DNA of 64,000 nucleotides from Trebonia sp963767685 (lineage in GTDB: Bacteria > Actinomycetota > Actinomycetes > Streptosporangiales > Streptosporangiaceae), in NCBI GenBank assembly GCA_963767685.1, contig CAVYEZ010000018.1, forward strand, positions 558,001 through 622,000. The letters run 5' to 3'. Every line of letters starts with the position of its first letter. The first letter of the stretch is position 1. The translations under genes were made by a program, and so were the position numbers. The notes under the pieces were generated by a model. That model saw only the letters and a program-made list of their open reading frames with translations. It did not search any database and was not told the origin of the DNA. Below are positions 1 through 8,324 of the stretch, in pieces.

Positions 1-908
1 CCTACGAAGAGATCGCCAGGCTCGCCTATCACGCGGAGGCGGCGGGTGTCCGGCCGCGGGTCCTGGTCCGGGTCACGACCGGGGTCGAGGCGCACACGCA
101 CGAGTTCATGGCGACCGCGCACGACGACCAGAAGTTCGGCTTCTCGCTCGCCTCGGGCGCCGCCGACGAGGCGGTCCGCCGCGTGCTCGCGCTCCCGCAG
201 CTCGAGTTCGCCGGGCTGCACTCGCACATCGGCTCGCAGATCTTCGACACCGGCGGCTTCGAGGTGGCCGCCCACCGGGTACTCGAGCTTGCCGGCCGGA
301 TCCACGCTGAGCACGGCGTGCACGTGGCCGAGCTCGACCTGGGCGGCGGGTTCGGCATCGCCTACGTGCCGGAGGACGACGCGCCCGAGGTGAAGACGCT
401 GGCGGCCGGGCTGCGCGCGATCGTGGCGTCCCAGTGCATCGTCCTCGGCATCCCCCAGCCCCGGCTGACGATCGAGCCGGGCCGCGGGATCGTCGGGCCG
501 TCGACCGTGACGCTCTACGAGGTGGGCACGATCAAGGACGTGGACGGGATCAGGACCTACGTGAGCGTGGACGGGGGGATGAGCGACAACGTCCGCACCG
601 CGCTGTACGACGCGTCCTACACCTGCGTGCTCGCGTCCCGCTCGTCGGCCGCGCCGCCGATGCTGTCCCGGGTGGTCGGCAGGCACTGCGAGAGCGGCGA
701 CATCGTGGTCAAGGACTGCTACCTGCCGTCGGACCTCGCGCCGGGCGACCTGGTCGCCGTCGCGGCGACCGGGGCGTACTGCCGGTCGCTGGCCTCTAAC
801 TACAACCACCTGCCGCGCCCCGGCGTGGTCGCGGTGGCCGACGGGGCGGCGCGGGAGATCGTCCGCCGCGAGACACTGGATGACCTGCTGCGATTGGACG
901 TCGGATGA
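1..908 (+). CDS. lysA: Diaminopimelate decarboxylase, C-terminal part (5' end outside window)
   Basis: The last 301 codons of a PLP-dependent decarboxylase that makes L-lysine from meso-diaminopimelate. The reading frame is open from base 3. Visible family motifs are HSHIGSQI in the barrel domain, the phosphate-binding stretch EPGRGIVGPS, the GGMSDNVR region and, near the end, the substrate-binding segment CESGDIVVKD followed by GAYCRSLASNYN. The stop TGA (906-908) overlaps an ATG at 905 that opens the first leader mini-ORF before hom. The order lysA-hom-thrC-thrB is the conserved actinobacterial aspartate-family cluster. Identification is firm; the PLP-lysine domain start lies upstream of the window. 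Confidence 0.96.
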   Translation, partial: YEEIARLAYHAEAAGVRPRVLVRVTTGVEAHTHEFMATAHDDQKFGFSLASGAADEAVRRVLALPQLEFAGLHSHIGSQIFDTGGFEVAAHRVLELAGRIHAEHGVHVAELDLGGGFGIAYVPEDDAPEVKTLAAGLRAIVASQCIVLGIPQPRLTIEPGRGIVGPSTVTLYEVGTIKDVDGIRTYVSVDGGMSDNVRTALYDASYTCVLASRSSAAPPMLSRVVGRHCESGDIVVKDCYLPSDLAPGDLVAVAATGAYCRSLASNYNHLPRPGVVAVADGAAREIVRRETLDDLLRLDVG

Positions 909-985
909 GCGAGCTTGCGAGCGAGTCGGTAAGTACTGCGCGTCCGCGAATGCGGACTCCGAGCGTCAGCGAGGTGGCCGGATGA
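905..985 (+). CDS. Leader mini-ORF 1 (26 codons), coupled to lysA and to mini-ORF 2
   Basis: The ATG at 905 overlaps the lysA stop. The ORF encodes 26 residues ending PRMRTPSVSEVAG, and its TGA (983-985) overlaps the ATG of the second copy. There is no recognised domain. Whether the peptide itself matters or only ribosome passage (translational coupling) is unknown. The near-identical coding pattern before gcvH supports translation, but nucleotide-level conservation alone could also explain it. Confidence 0.4.
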   Translation: MSELASESVSTARPRMRTPSVSEVAG

Positions 986-1058
986 GCGAGCTTGCGAGCG
1001 AGTCGGTAAGTACTGCGCGTCCGCGAATGCGGACTCCGAGCGTCAGCGAGGTGGCCGG
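905..1058 (+). repeat. Two exact tandem copies of a 77-bp leader cassette
   Basis: Copies lie at 905-981 and 982-1058 and are identical. Each begins ATGAGCGAGC, contains the 6-bp inverted repeat GTCCGC-GAAT-GCGGAC, and ends with a Shine-Dalgarno-like GAGGTGG about 5 nt before the next ATG. A third, diverged copy sits on the minus strand before gcvH (63864-63944). Each copy is therefore placed exactly between two genes of an operon with its ATGA overlap kept. Confidence 0.9.
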
Positions 1059-1062
1059 ATGA
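982..1062 (+). CDS. Leader mini-ORF 2 (26 codons), coupled to hom
   Basis: Identical to mini-ORF 1. The TGA at 1060-1062 overlaps the hom ATG at 1059, and the GAGGTGG before that ATG lies inside this mini-ORF. A ribosome finishing this peptide would stop exactly at the hom start, the classic layout for translational coupling. Confidence 0.4.
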   Translation: MSELASESVSTARPRMRTPSVSEVAG

Positions 1063-2369
1063 GCGGATACGAAGATAAACCCGGCAAGGTGCTCCGGGTG
1101 GCGCTGCTCGGCTGCGGCGTCGTCGGCACCCAGGTCGCCCGGCTTCTCGCGGAGCAGGCCGACGATCTCGCCGTGCGGACCGGCGCGCGGCTGGAGGTCG
1201 CCGGCATCGCGGTGCGGAGGCTGTCGCACCCGCGCACCGGGGTGGACCCCGCGCTGCTGACGACCGACGCGATGGGGCTGGCGACCCGCCCCGACATCGA
1301 CGTCGTCATCGAGGTGATCGGCGGCATCGAGCCGGCCCGGGCGCTGATCCTGGGCGCCCTGGAAAGCGGCAAGTCCGTGGTCACCGCCAACAAGGCGCTG
1401 CTCGCCGAGCACGGCGAGCAGATCGACGCGGCGTCCCGCGCGTTCGGCGCCGACCTTTATTACGAGGCGGCGGTGGCGGGTGCCATCCCGATCCTCCGCC
1501 CGCTGCGGGAGTCGCTGGCCGGCGACACGGTGCACCGGGTGCTCGGCATCGTCAACGGCACCACGAACTTCATCCTCGACCGGATGGACAGCTCGGGCGC
1601 GGACTTCGGCGACTCGCTGGAGGAGGCGCAGTCGCTCGGCTATGCGGAGGCCGACCCGACGGCCGATGTCGAGGCGTTCGACGCCGCCGCCAAGGCCGCG
1701 ATCCTCGCCGGGCTCGCCTTCCACACCCGGGTCACCGCCGCCGACGTCTACCGCGAGGGCATCACCGAGGTGACCGCGGCGGACATCGCGTCGGCGAAGG
1801 CGCTCGGCCGGATCGTCAAGCTGCTCGCGATCTGCGAGCGGTCAGGGGACGGCGTCGCGGTGCGCGTCCACCCGGCGATGATCCCGCGCACGCACCCGCT
1901 CGCGGCCGTCGGCGGCGCCTACAACGCGGTGTTCGTCGAGGCGCGTTCCGCGGGACGGCTGATGTTCTACGGCGCGGGGGCCGGCGGCATCCCCACGGCG
2001 TCCGCGGTCCTCGGTGACATCGTTGCCGTGGCGCGCAACCGGCTCGCCGGCACCAGGGGCCCCGAACTGTCTACCTACGCGGAGCTGCCCGTCCTGCCCA
2101 TGGGCGATACCCTGACCAGGTACCACGTATCGCTGGACGTGGCCGACAAGCCCGGCGTGCTCGCGCCGGTCGCCGAGGCGTTCGCCCGCCACGGCGTCTC
2201 GATCCAGGCGGTGCGGCAAACCAGCCGGGGCGAGGACGCCCTGCTCATCATCGTCACGCACGAGGCGCGGGACGCCGACCTCGCCGCGACGATTTCCGAG
2301 CTCCAGGCGCTGCCGGTCGTCCGGGCGGTGGCGAGCGTGATGCGGGTCGAAGGGGAGGGAGACCAATGA
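1059..2369 (+). CDS. hom: Homoserine dehydrogenase
   Basis: NAD(P)H-dependent reduction of aspartate semialdehyde to homoserine, the branch point to threonine and methionine. The 436-residue length is typical of the actinobacterial monofunctional enzyme. Residues about 12-30 form the Rossmann motif LLGCGVVGTQVARLL; GIVNGTTNFILDRM near residues 163-176 is the family signature; residues about 355-430 form a C-terminal ACT domain (YHVSLDVADKPGVLAPVA), known in the family to carry threonine feedback. The start at 1059 is fixed by the ATGA overlap with the leader mini-ORF and its GAGGTGG Shine-Dalgarno. The gene is followed by a repeat element and then thrC, so it is probably one transcription unit. 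Confidence 0.97.
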   Translation: MSGYEDKPGKVLRVALLGCGVVGTQVARLLAEQADDLAVRTGARLEVAGIAVRRLSHPRTGVDPALLTTDAMGLATRPDIDVVIEVIGGIEPARALILGALESGKSVVTANKALLAEHGEQIDAASRAFGADLYYEAAVAGAIPILRPLRESLAGDTVHRVLGIVNGTTNFILDRMDSSGADFGDSLEEAQSLGYAEADPTADVEAFDAAAKAAILAGLAFHTRVTAADVYREGITEVTAADIASAKALGRIVKLLAICERSGDGVAVRVHPAMIPRTHPLAAVGGAYNAVFVEARSAGRLMFYGAGAGGIPTASAVLGDIVAVARNRLAGTRGPELSTYAELPVLPMGDTLTRYHVSLDVADKPGVLAPVAEAFARHGVSIQAVRQTSRGEDALLIIVTHEARDADLAATISELQALPVVRAVASVMRVEGEGDQ

Positions 2370-2375
2370 GGCAGT

Positions 2376-2500
2376 TGTCTCCAGGGGGGGACTGCTCCCA
2401 AGCACGGGGGGCTCCCGCCCCCCGTTCCCCCTGGCCCCCGTACCCCCCCGGCTGTCCCGACGGCCGGGCCCGATGGCAAAAACCGCCATCCTATCGGACC
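2376..2500 (+). repeat. G/C-block plus AAAAACC-hairpin element between hom and thrC
   Basis: Runs of G and C (2384-2451) form self-complementary blocks. They are followed by a hairpin at about 2465-2500 whose centre is GGC-AAAAACC-GCC with GAT/ATC closing pairs. Related elements lie at 8178-8256, 47955-48050, 51336-51410, 53238-53327 and 63312-63475; the C-rich block is close to the one at 45134-45200. The element lies inside the hom-thrC transcription unit. Confidence 0.75.
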
Positions 2501-2538
2501 CCCCGCCAGGACGGACGCTCCGGAAAGGAGAGCATCTT

Positions 2539-3675
2539 ATGTCTGAGACCATGGCAGTCACTACCGGGGGGACGAGCCCCCCATACCCCCCCGGAACAAA
2601 AGCGCAGCGGACCGGGGCGCGCGCGCCGTGGCGCGGCATCATCACCGAGTACCGAGACCGGCTCCCGGTCACGGCCGGGATGCCGCCCGTGACCCTCCAG
2701 GAGGGCGGCACGCCGCTGCTGCCCGCGCCCGCGCTCTCCGCGCGCACCGGCTGCGACGTGTACCTCAAGGTCGAGGGCCTCAACCCGACCGGGTCGTTCA
2801 AGGACCGGGGCATGACGACCGCGATCACCGTGGCCGCCGCCCAGGGTGCCAAGGTAGTGATCTGCGCCTCGACCGGTAACACGTCCGCGTCCGCTGCCGC
2901 CTACGCGGCCCGGGCGGGCCTGACCTGCGCCGTCCTCGTGCCCAAGGGGAAGATCGCGATCGGCAAGCTCGCCCAGGCGCTCGTCCACGGCGCGAAGCTG
3001 CTGCAGGTCGACGGGTCCTTCGACGACTGCCTGGAACTGGCCCGCAAGCTTTCGATCGAGTACCCGGTCGCGCTGGTCAACTCGGTCAACCCGGACCGCC
3101 TCCAGGGGCAGAAGACCGCGGCGTTCGAGATCGTGGACGCGCTCGGCGACGCCCCGGACATCCACTGCCTGCCGGTCGGCAACGCGGGCAACATCACCGC
3201 CTACTGGATGGGCTACCAGGAGTACTTCTCGATTGGGCTCGCGTCGAAGAAGCCACGGATGTTCGGCTTCCAGGCCTCGGGCGCGGCCCCGATCGTCGAC
3301 GGCGCCCCGGTCTCGCACCCGCAGACGATCGCGACGGCGATCAGGATCGGCAACCCCGCGTCCTGGCATCTCGCCGAGGAGGCGAGGGACGCCTCCGGTG
3401 GCGTGATCGACAAGGTCACCGACCGGGAGATCCTCGCCGCGTACCGGATCATCGCGCGCGACGAGGCGGTATTCGGCGAGCTCGGCTCGTCCGCCAGCGT
3501 GGCCGGCCTGCTGGCCGCGTCGGCGGACGGGCGGATCCCGGCGGGCTCCCGCGTGGTCTGCACGATCACCGGCAACGGCCTGAAGGACCCGGACTGGGCC
3601 CTGTCCGGCGCTCCCGCCCCGACCACGGTCCCGGTCGACGCCGCCTCGGCGGCGGCCGCCCTCGGCCTGGCCTGA
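2539..3675 (+). CDS. thrC: Threonine synthase
   Basis: PLP enzyme converting O-phosphohomoserine to threonine. The reading frame opens further upstream (ATG 2473), but the start at 2539 has a strong GGAAAGGAG 9 nt before it and gives 378 residues. Lys88 in TGSFKDRG is the PLP lysine; STGNTSASAAAYAARAG follows the fold-type II pattern, and PVGNAGN contacts the phosphate of PLP. Residues about 8-22 (GGTSPPYPPGTKAQ) are encoded by a G6/C6 repeat element (2563-2608) whose twin lies at 47325-47370, so the N-terminal tail looks repeat-derived. The conserved enzyme begins near WRGIITEYRDRLPV. Confidence 0.96.
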   Translation: MSETMAVTTGGTSPPYPPGTKAQRTGARAPWRGIITEYRDRLPVTAGMPPVTLQEGGTPLLPAPALSARTGCDVYLKVEGLNPTGSFKDRGMTTAITVAAAQGAKVVICASTGNTSASAAAYAARAGLTCAVLVPKGKIAIGKLAQALVHGAKLLQVDGSFDDCLELARKLSIEYPVALVNSVNPDRLQGQKTAAFEIVDALGDAPDIHCLPVGNAGNITAYWMGYQEYFSIGLASKKPRMFGFQASGAAPIVDGAPVSHPQTIATAIRIGNPASWHLAEEARDASGGVIDKVTDREILAAYRIIARDEAVFGELGSSASVAGLLAASADGRIPAGSRVVCTITGNGLKDPDWALSGAPAPTTVPVDAASAAAALGLA

Positions 3676-3907
3676 CCGCGTTCCCGGCGTATCGGACGCC
3701 GCTCGATGGGGCCCAGGAAGATCGTGGATCGATGAGCACGCCAGGGCGTGAACGGTGATCCAAGATCTTTCGCGGGGCGGCCGGAACGACGACCCCGCCG
3801 GGAAAGGGACATTTGGCCCCGCATGCCCGACGCTGCGCCGCGCGACGCCGGGGCGGCCGACGCTGGGCCGCCGGACACCCCCGCTGAACGGCCAGCGCGC
3901 GTCGACG

Positions 3908-4109
3908 TTCTGGCCTTGTGGCACACAAGGCCCATCCGACTCGGCCTCGGGGCACTCAAGGCCACTAGAACCGCCCGTGTGGCCCACAAGGCCAAGCCGA
4001 ACTGGTCGCGTGGCCCACAAGGGCAAAACCGAACTGGTCGCGTGGCCCACAAGGGCAAAACCGAACTGGTCGCGTGGCCCACAAGGCCAGAACCGACTTG
4101 GTCCCGCGG
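3908..4109 (+). repeat. CAAGGCC-type repeats with a 32-bp tandem array
   Basis: The 504-bp gap between thrC and thrB holds degenerate copies of a GTGGCCCACAAGGCC motif. From 3997 three 32-bp units run head to tail (3997-4028, 4029-4060, 4061-4092) with a partial fourth. The first motif copies (about 3911-3965) are more diverged. Similar motif clusters lie at 27905-28065, 38686-38806 and 39962-40074. No gene is seen in 3676-4179; 3676-3907 shows nothing recognisable. Confidence 0.8.
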
Positions 4110-4179
4110 CGGTACCTCTCTCATCCGTCGGCGCTGAGCCGACATGAGCAACACATAGCTTTGAACCGCAGGGTTTTGG

Positions 4180-5151
4180 ATGGAGCAAGGTCTGATGGGA
4201 TTGGCTGAGCAGGCGGTGCGCGTGCGCGTGCCTGCGACGAGTGCGAACCTTGGGCCGGGGTTTGACACGCTGGGGCTCGCGCTTGGCCTGTATGACGACG
4301 TCGAGGTCGCCGTGACGCCGTCCGGGGTGGACATCGAGGTGACCGGCGAGGGAGCGGCGGACGTCGCCGACGCGGGGGAGAAGCACCTCATCGTCCGCGC
4401 GCTGCGGGTCGCGCTCGACGAGCTGGACATTCCCCAGCCCGGAGGCTTCGCGCTGCGCTGCGTCAACCGGATACCGCACGGGCGCGGCCTCGGCTCGTCG
4501 GCCGCCGCGATCGTGGCGGGCCTGGTCGCGGCCCGCGCGCTGGCCGGCGCGAGCGTCGCGCCCGAGGACGTGCTGCCGCTCGCCAACGTGCTCGAGGGGC
4601 ACCCGGACAACGTGGCGCCCTGCCTGTTCGGCGGGCTGACGATCGCCTGGGTCACGACCGGCGGCGCCGGCCTGCCCGCGGCGCGGGCCATCCGGCTCGA
4701 TCCGCGCCCGGAGGTTCAGCCGGTCGCGTTCATCGCCCCGGGACCGGTGTCCACCAAGGTGGCACGCGGGCTGCTGCCCGCGGACGTACCGCATGCCGAC
4801 GCGGCGCGCAACGCCGGGCGGGCGGCCCTGCTCATCGCCGCGCTGACGGCCCGGCCGGACGCGCTGCTCGACGCCACCGAGGACAAGCTGCACCAGGACT
4901 ACCGCGCGCCCGCGATGCCCCACTCGCACGAGCTCGTCACCAGGCTGCGCGCGGCCGGCGTGCCGGCGGTGGTCTCAGGCGCGGGGCCGTCGGTCCTCGC
5001 GCTGCTGCCGGAGAGTCCGGCCCAGGATGACGTAAAACGATTGGATTCGATCGCGGCAGAAACGGGTATCGACTGGCACATAAGCCCGCTAGCCGTCGAG
5101 CGACAGGGCGCCAGCGTGACACCGGGGGATCCCAGTGCTCGGTCACGCTGA
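4180..5151 (+). CDS. thrB: Homoserine kinase
   Basis: GHMP-family kinase that phosphorylates homoserine to O-phosphohomoserine, the substrate of ThrC. The N-terminal PATSANLGPGFDTLGLAL and the ATP-binding PHGRGLGSSAAAIVAG (about residues 98-113) are diagnostic; the C-terminal GAGPSVLAL is GHMP motif 3. Length is 323 residues. An alternative start at 4195 (MGLAEQ) has GGAG 9 nt upstream and may be the true one. The gene stands 504 bp behind thrC across a repeat cluster, so it may have its own promoter. Confidence 0.95.
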   Translation: MEQGLMGLAEQAVRVRVPATSANLGPGFDTLGLALGLYDDVEVAVTPSGVDIEVTGEGAADVADAGEKHLIVRALRVALDELDIPQPGGFALRCVNRIPHGRGLGSSAAAIVAGLVAARALAGASVAPEDVLPLANVLEGHPDNVAPCLFGGLTIAWVTTGGAGLPAARAIRLDPRPEVQPVAFIAPGPVSTKVARGLLPADVPHADAARNAGRAALLIAALTARPDALLDATEDKLHQDYRAPAMPHSHELVTRLRAAGVPAVVSGAGPSVLALLPESPAQDDVKRLDSIAAETGIDWHISPLAVERQGASVTPGDPSARSR

Positions 5152-5580
5152 TGCTGAGTAGTCCTCGCCTAGCCGGCTAAACCCCCTTTTCCGCGACATG
5201 GATGGCTGCAAAGGAATGCCGTGGGCGCTGTCGGTGTTAGGCTGGGTGCAGCATCGGTTGCTCCAATGCGGGGCAGGTGCTGTTCATCCACGCGTCGCCT
5301 GGGGGGTAACGTATACCTGCCCAGGGATCGGGCTCTTGGCGTCACCCCAGGAGAGCGACACGTTCCCCTGAGCGCCACCCCGTTGCACATCGTTACGCTG
5401 GCGGTCCCGGTAGTCCGTAGAAGCGGGCAAAAGCGACACGCCGGCAGAGATGTCGAGCGTAGTTGCGAGCGAAATCATGCTGAGTGAGAGCCTCGCAAGC
5501 GATACGGATCGGGCTGGCGCAGGCGGACCGGGGTCTAGACGACACCCAGGCGGCCGAGGATCATAATGGAAGGACCATTA
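5152..5580 (+). other. Long leader region of rho, no gene seen
   Basis: 429 bp between thrB and the rho start. There is no convincing ORF. The stretch contains possible pairing between GTCGCCTGGGG (from 5294) and CCCCAGGAGAGCGAC (5345-5359), but no RNA class I can name. Long rho leaders used for autoregulation are known in other bacteria; that this one acts so is inference. Confidence 0.4.
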
Positions 5581-7665
5581 GTGAGCGACACCACCGAAGT
5601 CCTCAGCGGCGCATCCCCCGCGCCTGAGGAATCCCCCATCGGTCACCCGGCCGCCGAGCCCGCCGGTGCCGCCCCACGGTCATCGAGCCGGAGTGGCGGC
5701 GGCGACCTGTCCAAGCTGCTCGTCTCTGATCTGCAGCGGATCGCCCAGGAACTTGGTATCTCGGGGACCGGGCGAATGCGGAAGGGGGATCTTGTCGCCG
5801 CGATTCAAGAGCGGACTGGTGGCGGTCGTTCTTCTGCACGCAGTGCAAGTCAATCAGCCACGCGGGGCACGTCCGCGGGAGCCGACGCGCCTCGCCCCCT
5901 GAATCAGGACGCTATGGAAGCAGACACATCCGTCCGGTCTGGCGTTGGCGAGGCCGCGCCCGCGGCATCGGGCGGCGGCATCGGCGTTGCGCCGGCCAGC
6001 GCCGGCCATGTCGGCGTGGGTGAGGCCGAGCGCACGGCCACGGTGGCGGCGCAGCACGCGGCACCCTCCGTTGAGTCACACTCCGGAGCGGCAGCCGCCG
6101 TGGGGGCACCCGCCGAGGCGGGCACCGAGTCGCCGGGCCAGGAGGCGCGCCGGGACCGCAACCGCAACCGGCGCCGCGACGAGCAGGGGGGCAACGGGCG
6201 CGACCAGCGCCGCGATCGTTCGGACAACCGGGAGACCCGCGAGAACCGCGAGCCCGCCGCCGCGAGCAACGGCCGCAACGGCCAGAACGCCCAGGGCGGT
6301 AACGTCGGCAGCCGGCCGGACAGCCGCTCGGACAGCCGGCCGGACAGCCGCTCGGACAGCCGGCCGGACAACCGCTCGGACAACCGGCAGGACAACCGGC
6401 CCGACAACCGGCAGGACGACGACGATGACCGCGGCGGGCGGCGCGGCCGCGACCGGTTCCGCAACCGCAACCGGCGCCGCGGCGACCGGCAGGGCAGCGA
6501 GCCCGAGACGGTGATCGCCGAGGACGACGTGCTTGTCCCGATCGCGGGCATCCTGGACGTGCTTGAGAACTACGCGTTCGTGCGGACGACCGGCTACCTG
6601 CCCGGGCCGAACGACGTGTACGTCTCGCTTTCCCAGGTTCGCAAGCACGGGCTGCGCAAGGGCGACGTCATCGAGGGCGCGGTCCGCCAGCCGCGCGACG
6701 GCGAGCGCCGGGAGAAGTTCAACGCGCTCGTCCGCCTGGACAAGGTGAACGGCCTCGACCCCGAGGAGTCGGTGCGCCGGCCGGAATTCTCCAAGCTGGT
6801 CCCGCTCTACCCGCAGGACCGGTTGCGGCTTGAGAGCGACCCGACCAACATGGCGACCAGGATCATCGACTTGATCAGCCCGATCGGCAAGGGCCAGCGT
6901 GGCCTGATCGTGTCGCCGCCGAAGGCGGGCAAGACGATGATCTTGCAGGCCATCGCCAACGCGATCACCAAGAACAACCCGGAGTGCCACCTCATGGTCG
7001 TCCTCGTGGACGAGCGGCCTGAGGAGGTCACCGACATGCAGCGCACGGTCAAGGGCGAGGTGATCCACTCGACCTTTGACAACCCCGCCGACGCCCACAC
7101 CACGGTCGCCGAGCTGGCCATCGAGCGGGCTAAGCGGCTGGTCGAGATGGGGCACGACGTGGTCGTGCTGCTCGACTCGATCACCCGGCTGGGCCGCGCC
7201 TACAACCAGGCGGCGCCGGCCAGCGGCCGCATCCTGTCCGGTGGTGTCGACTCGACCGCGCTTTACCCGCCGAAGCGGTTCTTCGGCGCGGCCCGCAACA
7301 TCGAGAACGGCGGCTCGCTGACCATCCTGGCGACGGCCCTCATCGAGACCGGGTCCCGCATGGACGAGGTCATCTTCGAGGAGTTCAAGGGCACCGGCAA
7401 CATGGAGCTGCGGCTGCGCCGCGAGCTCGCCGACAAGCGGCTCTTCCCCGCGGTCGACGTAGACGCGTCGTCCACCCGTAAGGAAGAGATCCTGCTCGCG
7501 CCGGATGAGCTCAAGATTGTCTGGCAGCTCCGCCGCGTGCTGCACGCCCTCGAGCCGCAGCAGGCCCTGGAGCTGCTCATGGAGCAGATGCGCAAGACCC
7601 GCAGCAACGCGGAATTCCTGCTCCAGGTGCAGAAGACCACCCTCGGCAGCGAGCGAGACCGCTAG
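5581..7665 (+). CDS. rho: Transcription termination factor Rho
   Basis: Hexameric RNA-dependent ATPase that ends transcription. GTG at 5581 is chosen over ATG 5566 because GGAAGGA lies 6 nt upstream and the protein then begins SDTTEVLSG, giving 694 residues. Residues about 40-75 form the Rho N-terminal helical domain (LSKLLVSDLQRIAQELGIS). Residues about 80-300 are a disordered insertion rich in Arg, Asn, Asp and Gly, including repeated D-S/N-R triplets at about 243-280. An OB-fold RNA-binding domain follows, then Walker A PPKAGKT (about 446-452), Walker B VVVLLDSITR and the secondary RNA-binding region. The insertion is typical of high-GC actinobacterial Rho, but the triplet repeats are a local expansion. 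Confidence 0.97.
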   Translation: MSDTTEVLSGASPAPEESPIGHPAAEPAGAAPRSSSRSGGGDLSKLLVSDLQRIAQELGISGTGRMRKGDLVAAIQERTGGGRSSARSASQSATRGTSAGADAPRPLNQDAMEADTSVRSGVGEAAPAASGGGIGVAPASAGHVGVGEAERTATVAAQHAAPSVESHSGAAAAVGAPAEAGTESPGQEARRDRNRNRRRDEQGGNGRDQRRDRSDNRETRENREPAAASNGRNGQNAQGGNVGSRPDSRSDSRPDSRSDSRPDNRSDNRQDNRPDNRQDDDDDRGGRRGRDRFRNRNRRRGDRQGSEPETVIAEDDVLVPIAGILDVLENYAFVRTTGYLPGPNDVYVSLSQVRKHGLRKGDVIEGAVRQPRDGERREKFNALVRLDKVNGLDPEESVRRPEFSKLVPLYPQDRLRLESDPTNMATRIIDLISPIGKGQRGLIVSPPKAGKTMILQAIANAITKNNPECHLMVVLVDERPEEVTDMQRTVKGEVIHSTFDNPADAHTTVAELAIERAKRLVEMGHDVVVLLDSITRLGRAYNQAAPASGRILSGGVDSTALYPPKRFFGAARNIENGGSLTILATALIETGSRMDEVIFEEFKGTGNMELRLRRELADKRLFPAVDVDASSTRKEEILLAPDELKIVWQLRRVLHALEPQQALELLMEQMRKTRSNAEFLLQVQKTTLGSERDR

Positions 7666-7687
7666 CACCAGGTTCGTCACGAGGCGC

Positions 7688-7727
7688 GGGTGGCGTTAGG
7701 CCGGCGACAGCCGGCCCAACGCCACCC
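7688..7727 (+). terminator. Stem-loop downstream of rho
   Basis: Arms GGGTGGCGTT and AACGCCACCC enclose a second GGCCGG/CCGGCC pairing. No T tract follows, so this is terminator-like rather than a classic intrinsic terminator. Confidence 0.55.
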
Positions 7728-7889
7728 GGCGATCTCGACGGAATGCGGACACGTCACTTCTGGTTTAGGCGTGTGGCAAACTTAAAGCCGCTAGTTCGCG
7801 GTTCCGGTTCACGTCAAAAAGCGCTGGCCCGCAGCAGAATGCGGGGGCGCGACGACCCGGCGGCCGCTTAAGGCAAGGAGCCCAGCGTA

Positions 7890-8123
7890 ATGAAGTCCGA
7901 GATTCACCCGAACTACGAGGTCACGACCGTGACCTGCGGGTGCGGCAACACGTTCGTGACGCGGTCGACCGCGCAAAACGGCGTGATCCGCACCGACGTC
8001 TGCTCGGCTTGCCACCCGTTCTACACGGGCAAGCAGAAGATCCTCGACACCGGCGGCCGGGTGGCCCGGTTTGAGGCCCGCTTCGGCAAGGGCAAGATCC
8101 AGGGCACCACCGGCAAGAAGTAG
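7890..8123 (+). CDS. rpmE: 50S ribosomal protein L31 (zinc-binding form)
   Basis: 77-residue ribosomal protein. It has the zinc-ribbon cysteines of the C+ form: TCGCGN near residues 15-20 and CSACHPFYTGKQKILDT further on. The C-terminal tail RFGKGKIQGTTGKK is basic. A GGAG lies upstream of the ATG. The rho-rpmE-prfA order is conserved in actinobacteria. It is followed directly by a terminator hairpin. Confidence 0.97.
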   Translation: MKSEIHPNYEVTTVTCGCGNTFVTRSTAQNGVIRTDVCSACHPFYTGKQKILDTGGRVARFEARFGKGKIQGTTGKK

Positions 8124-8132
8124 CTTCGCTGA

Positions 8133-8168
8133 AGCGCCCGCGTGCCTGACTGGCATGCGGGCGCTTTC
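8133..8168 (+). terminator. Intrinsic terminator of rpmE
   Basis: Arms AGCGCCCGCGTGCC and GGCATGCGGGCGCT (14 bp with one G-T pair) around a 5-nt loop, followed by TTTC, 9 bases behind the rpmE stop. Confidence 0.8.
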
Positions 8169-8177
8169 GCGCTACTC

Positions 8178-8256
8178 GGGGGGTACGGGGGGCGTCCCCC
8201 GGGAGATGTTGCTGGGTTGCGCGCCCGATACGATGGCGGTTTTTGCCATCGGGCGC
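8178..8256 (-). repeat. G6/C6 plus AAAAACC-hairpin element before prfA
   Basis: The element reads in the family consensus direction in two inverted pieces: a GGGGGTACGGGGGGCGTCCCCC block (8178-8201) and then a hairpin with arms 8221-8229 and 8248-8256 and centre GGC-GGTTTTT-GCC, the complement of the AAAAACC loop. The unpaired ACGAT on one side of the stem matches the extra CGTAT or TACG bases seen in other copies. Confidence 0.7.
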
Positions 8257-8324
8257 GAAACTCAGCTGTCGGAGGTACCACAAGTAACGTCGGGGGTACC
8301 ACAGTAACGAAGGGGTTGTTAACC

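Noticed and set aside
3997..4109. Possible CRISPR array between thrC and thrB
   Set aside because: The 32-bp units are contiguous with no unique spacers and no cas genes are present.
2491..4929. 812-codon minus-strand ORF across thrC and thrB
   Set aside because: Arg/His/Gly-rich shadow of two well-identified genes on the other strand.
5152..5580. Riboswitch in the rho leader
   Set aside because: I could not match it to any aptamer class; only weak possible pairing is visible.
8142..8324. N-terminal extension of prfA
   Set aside because: It translates the terminator and G/C repeat element and does not match RF1; GTG 8325 gives the normal N-terminus.
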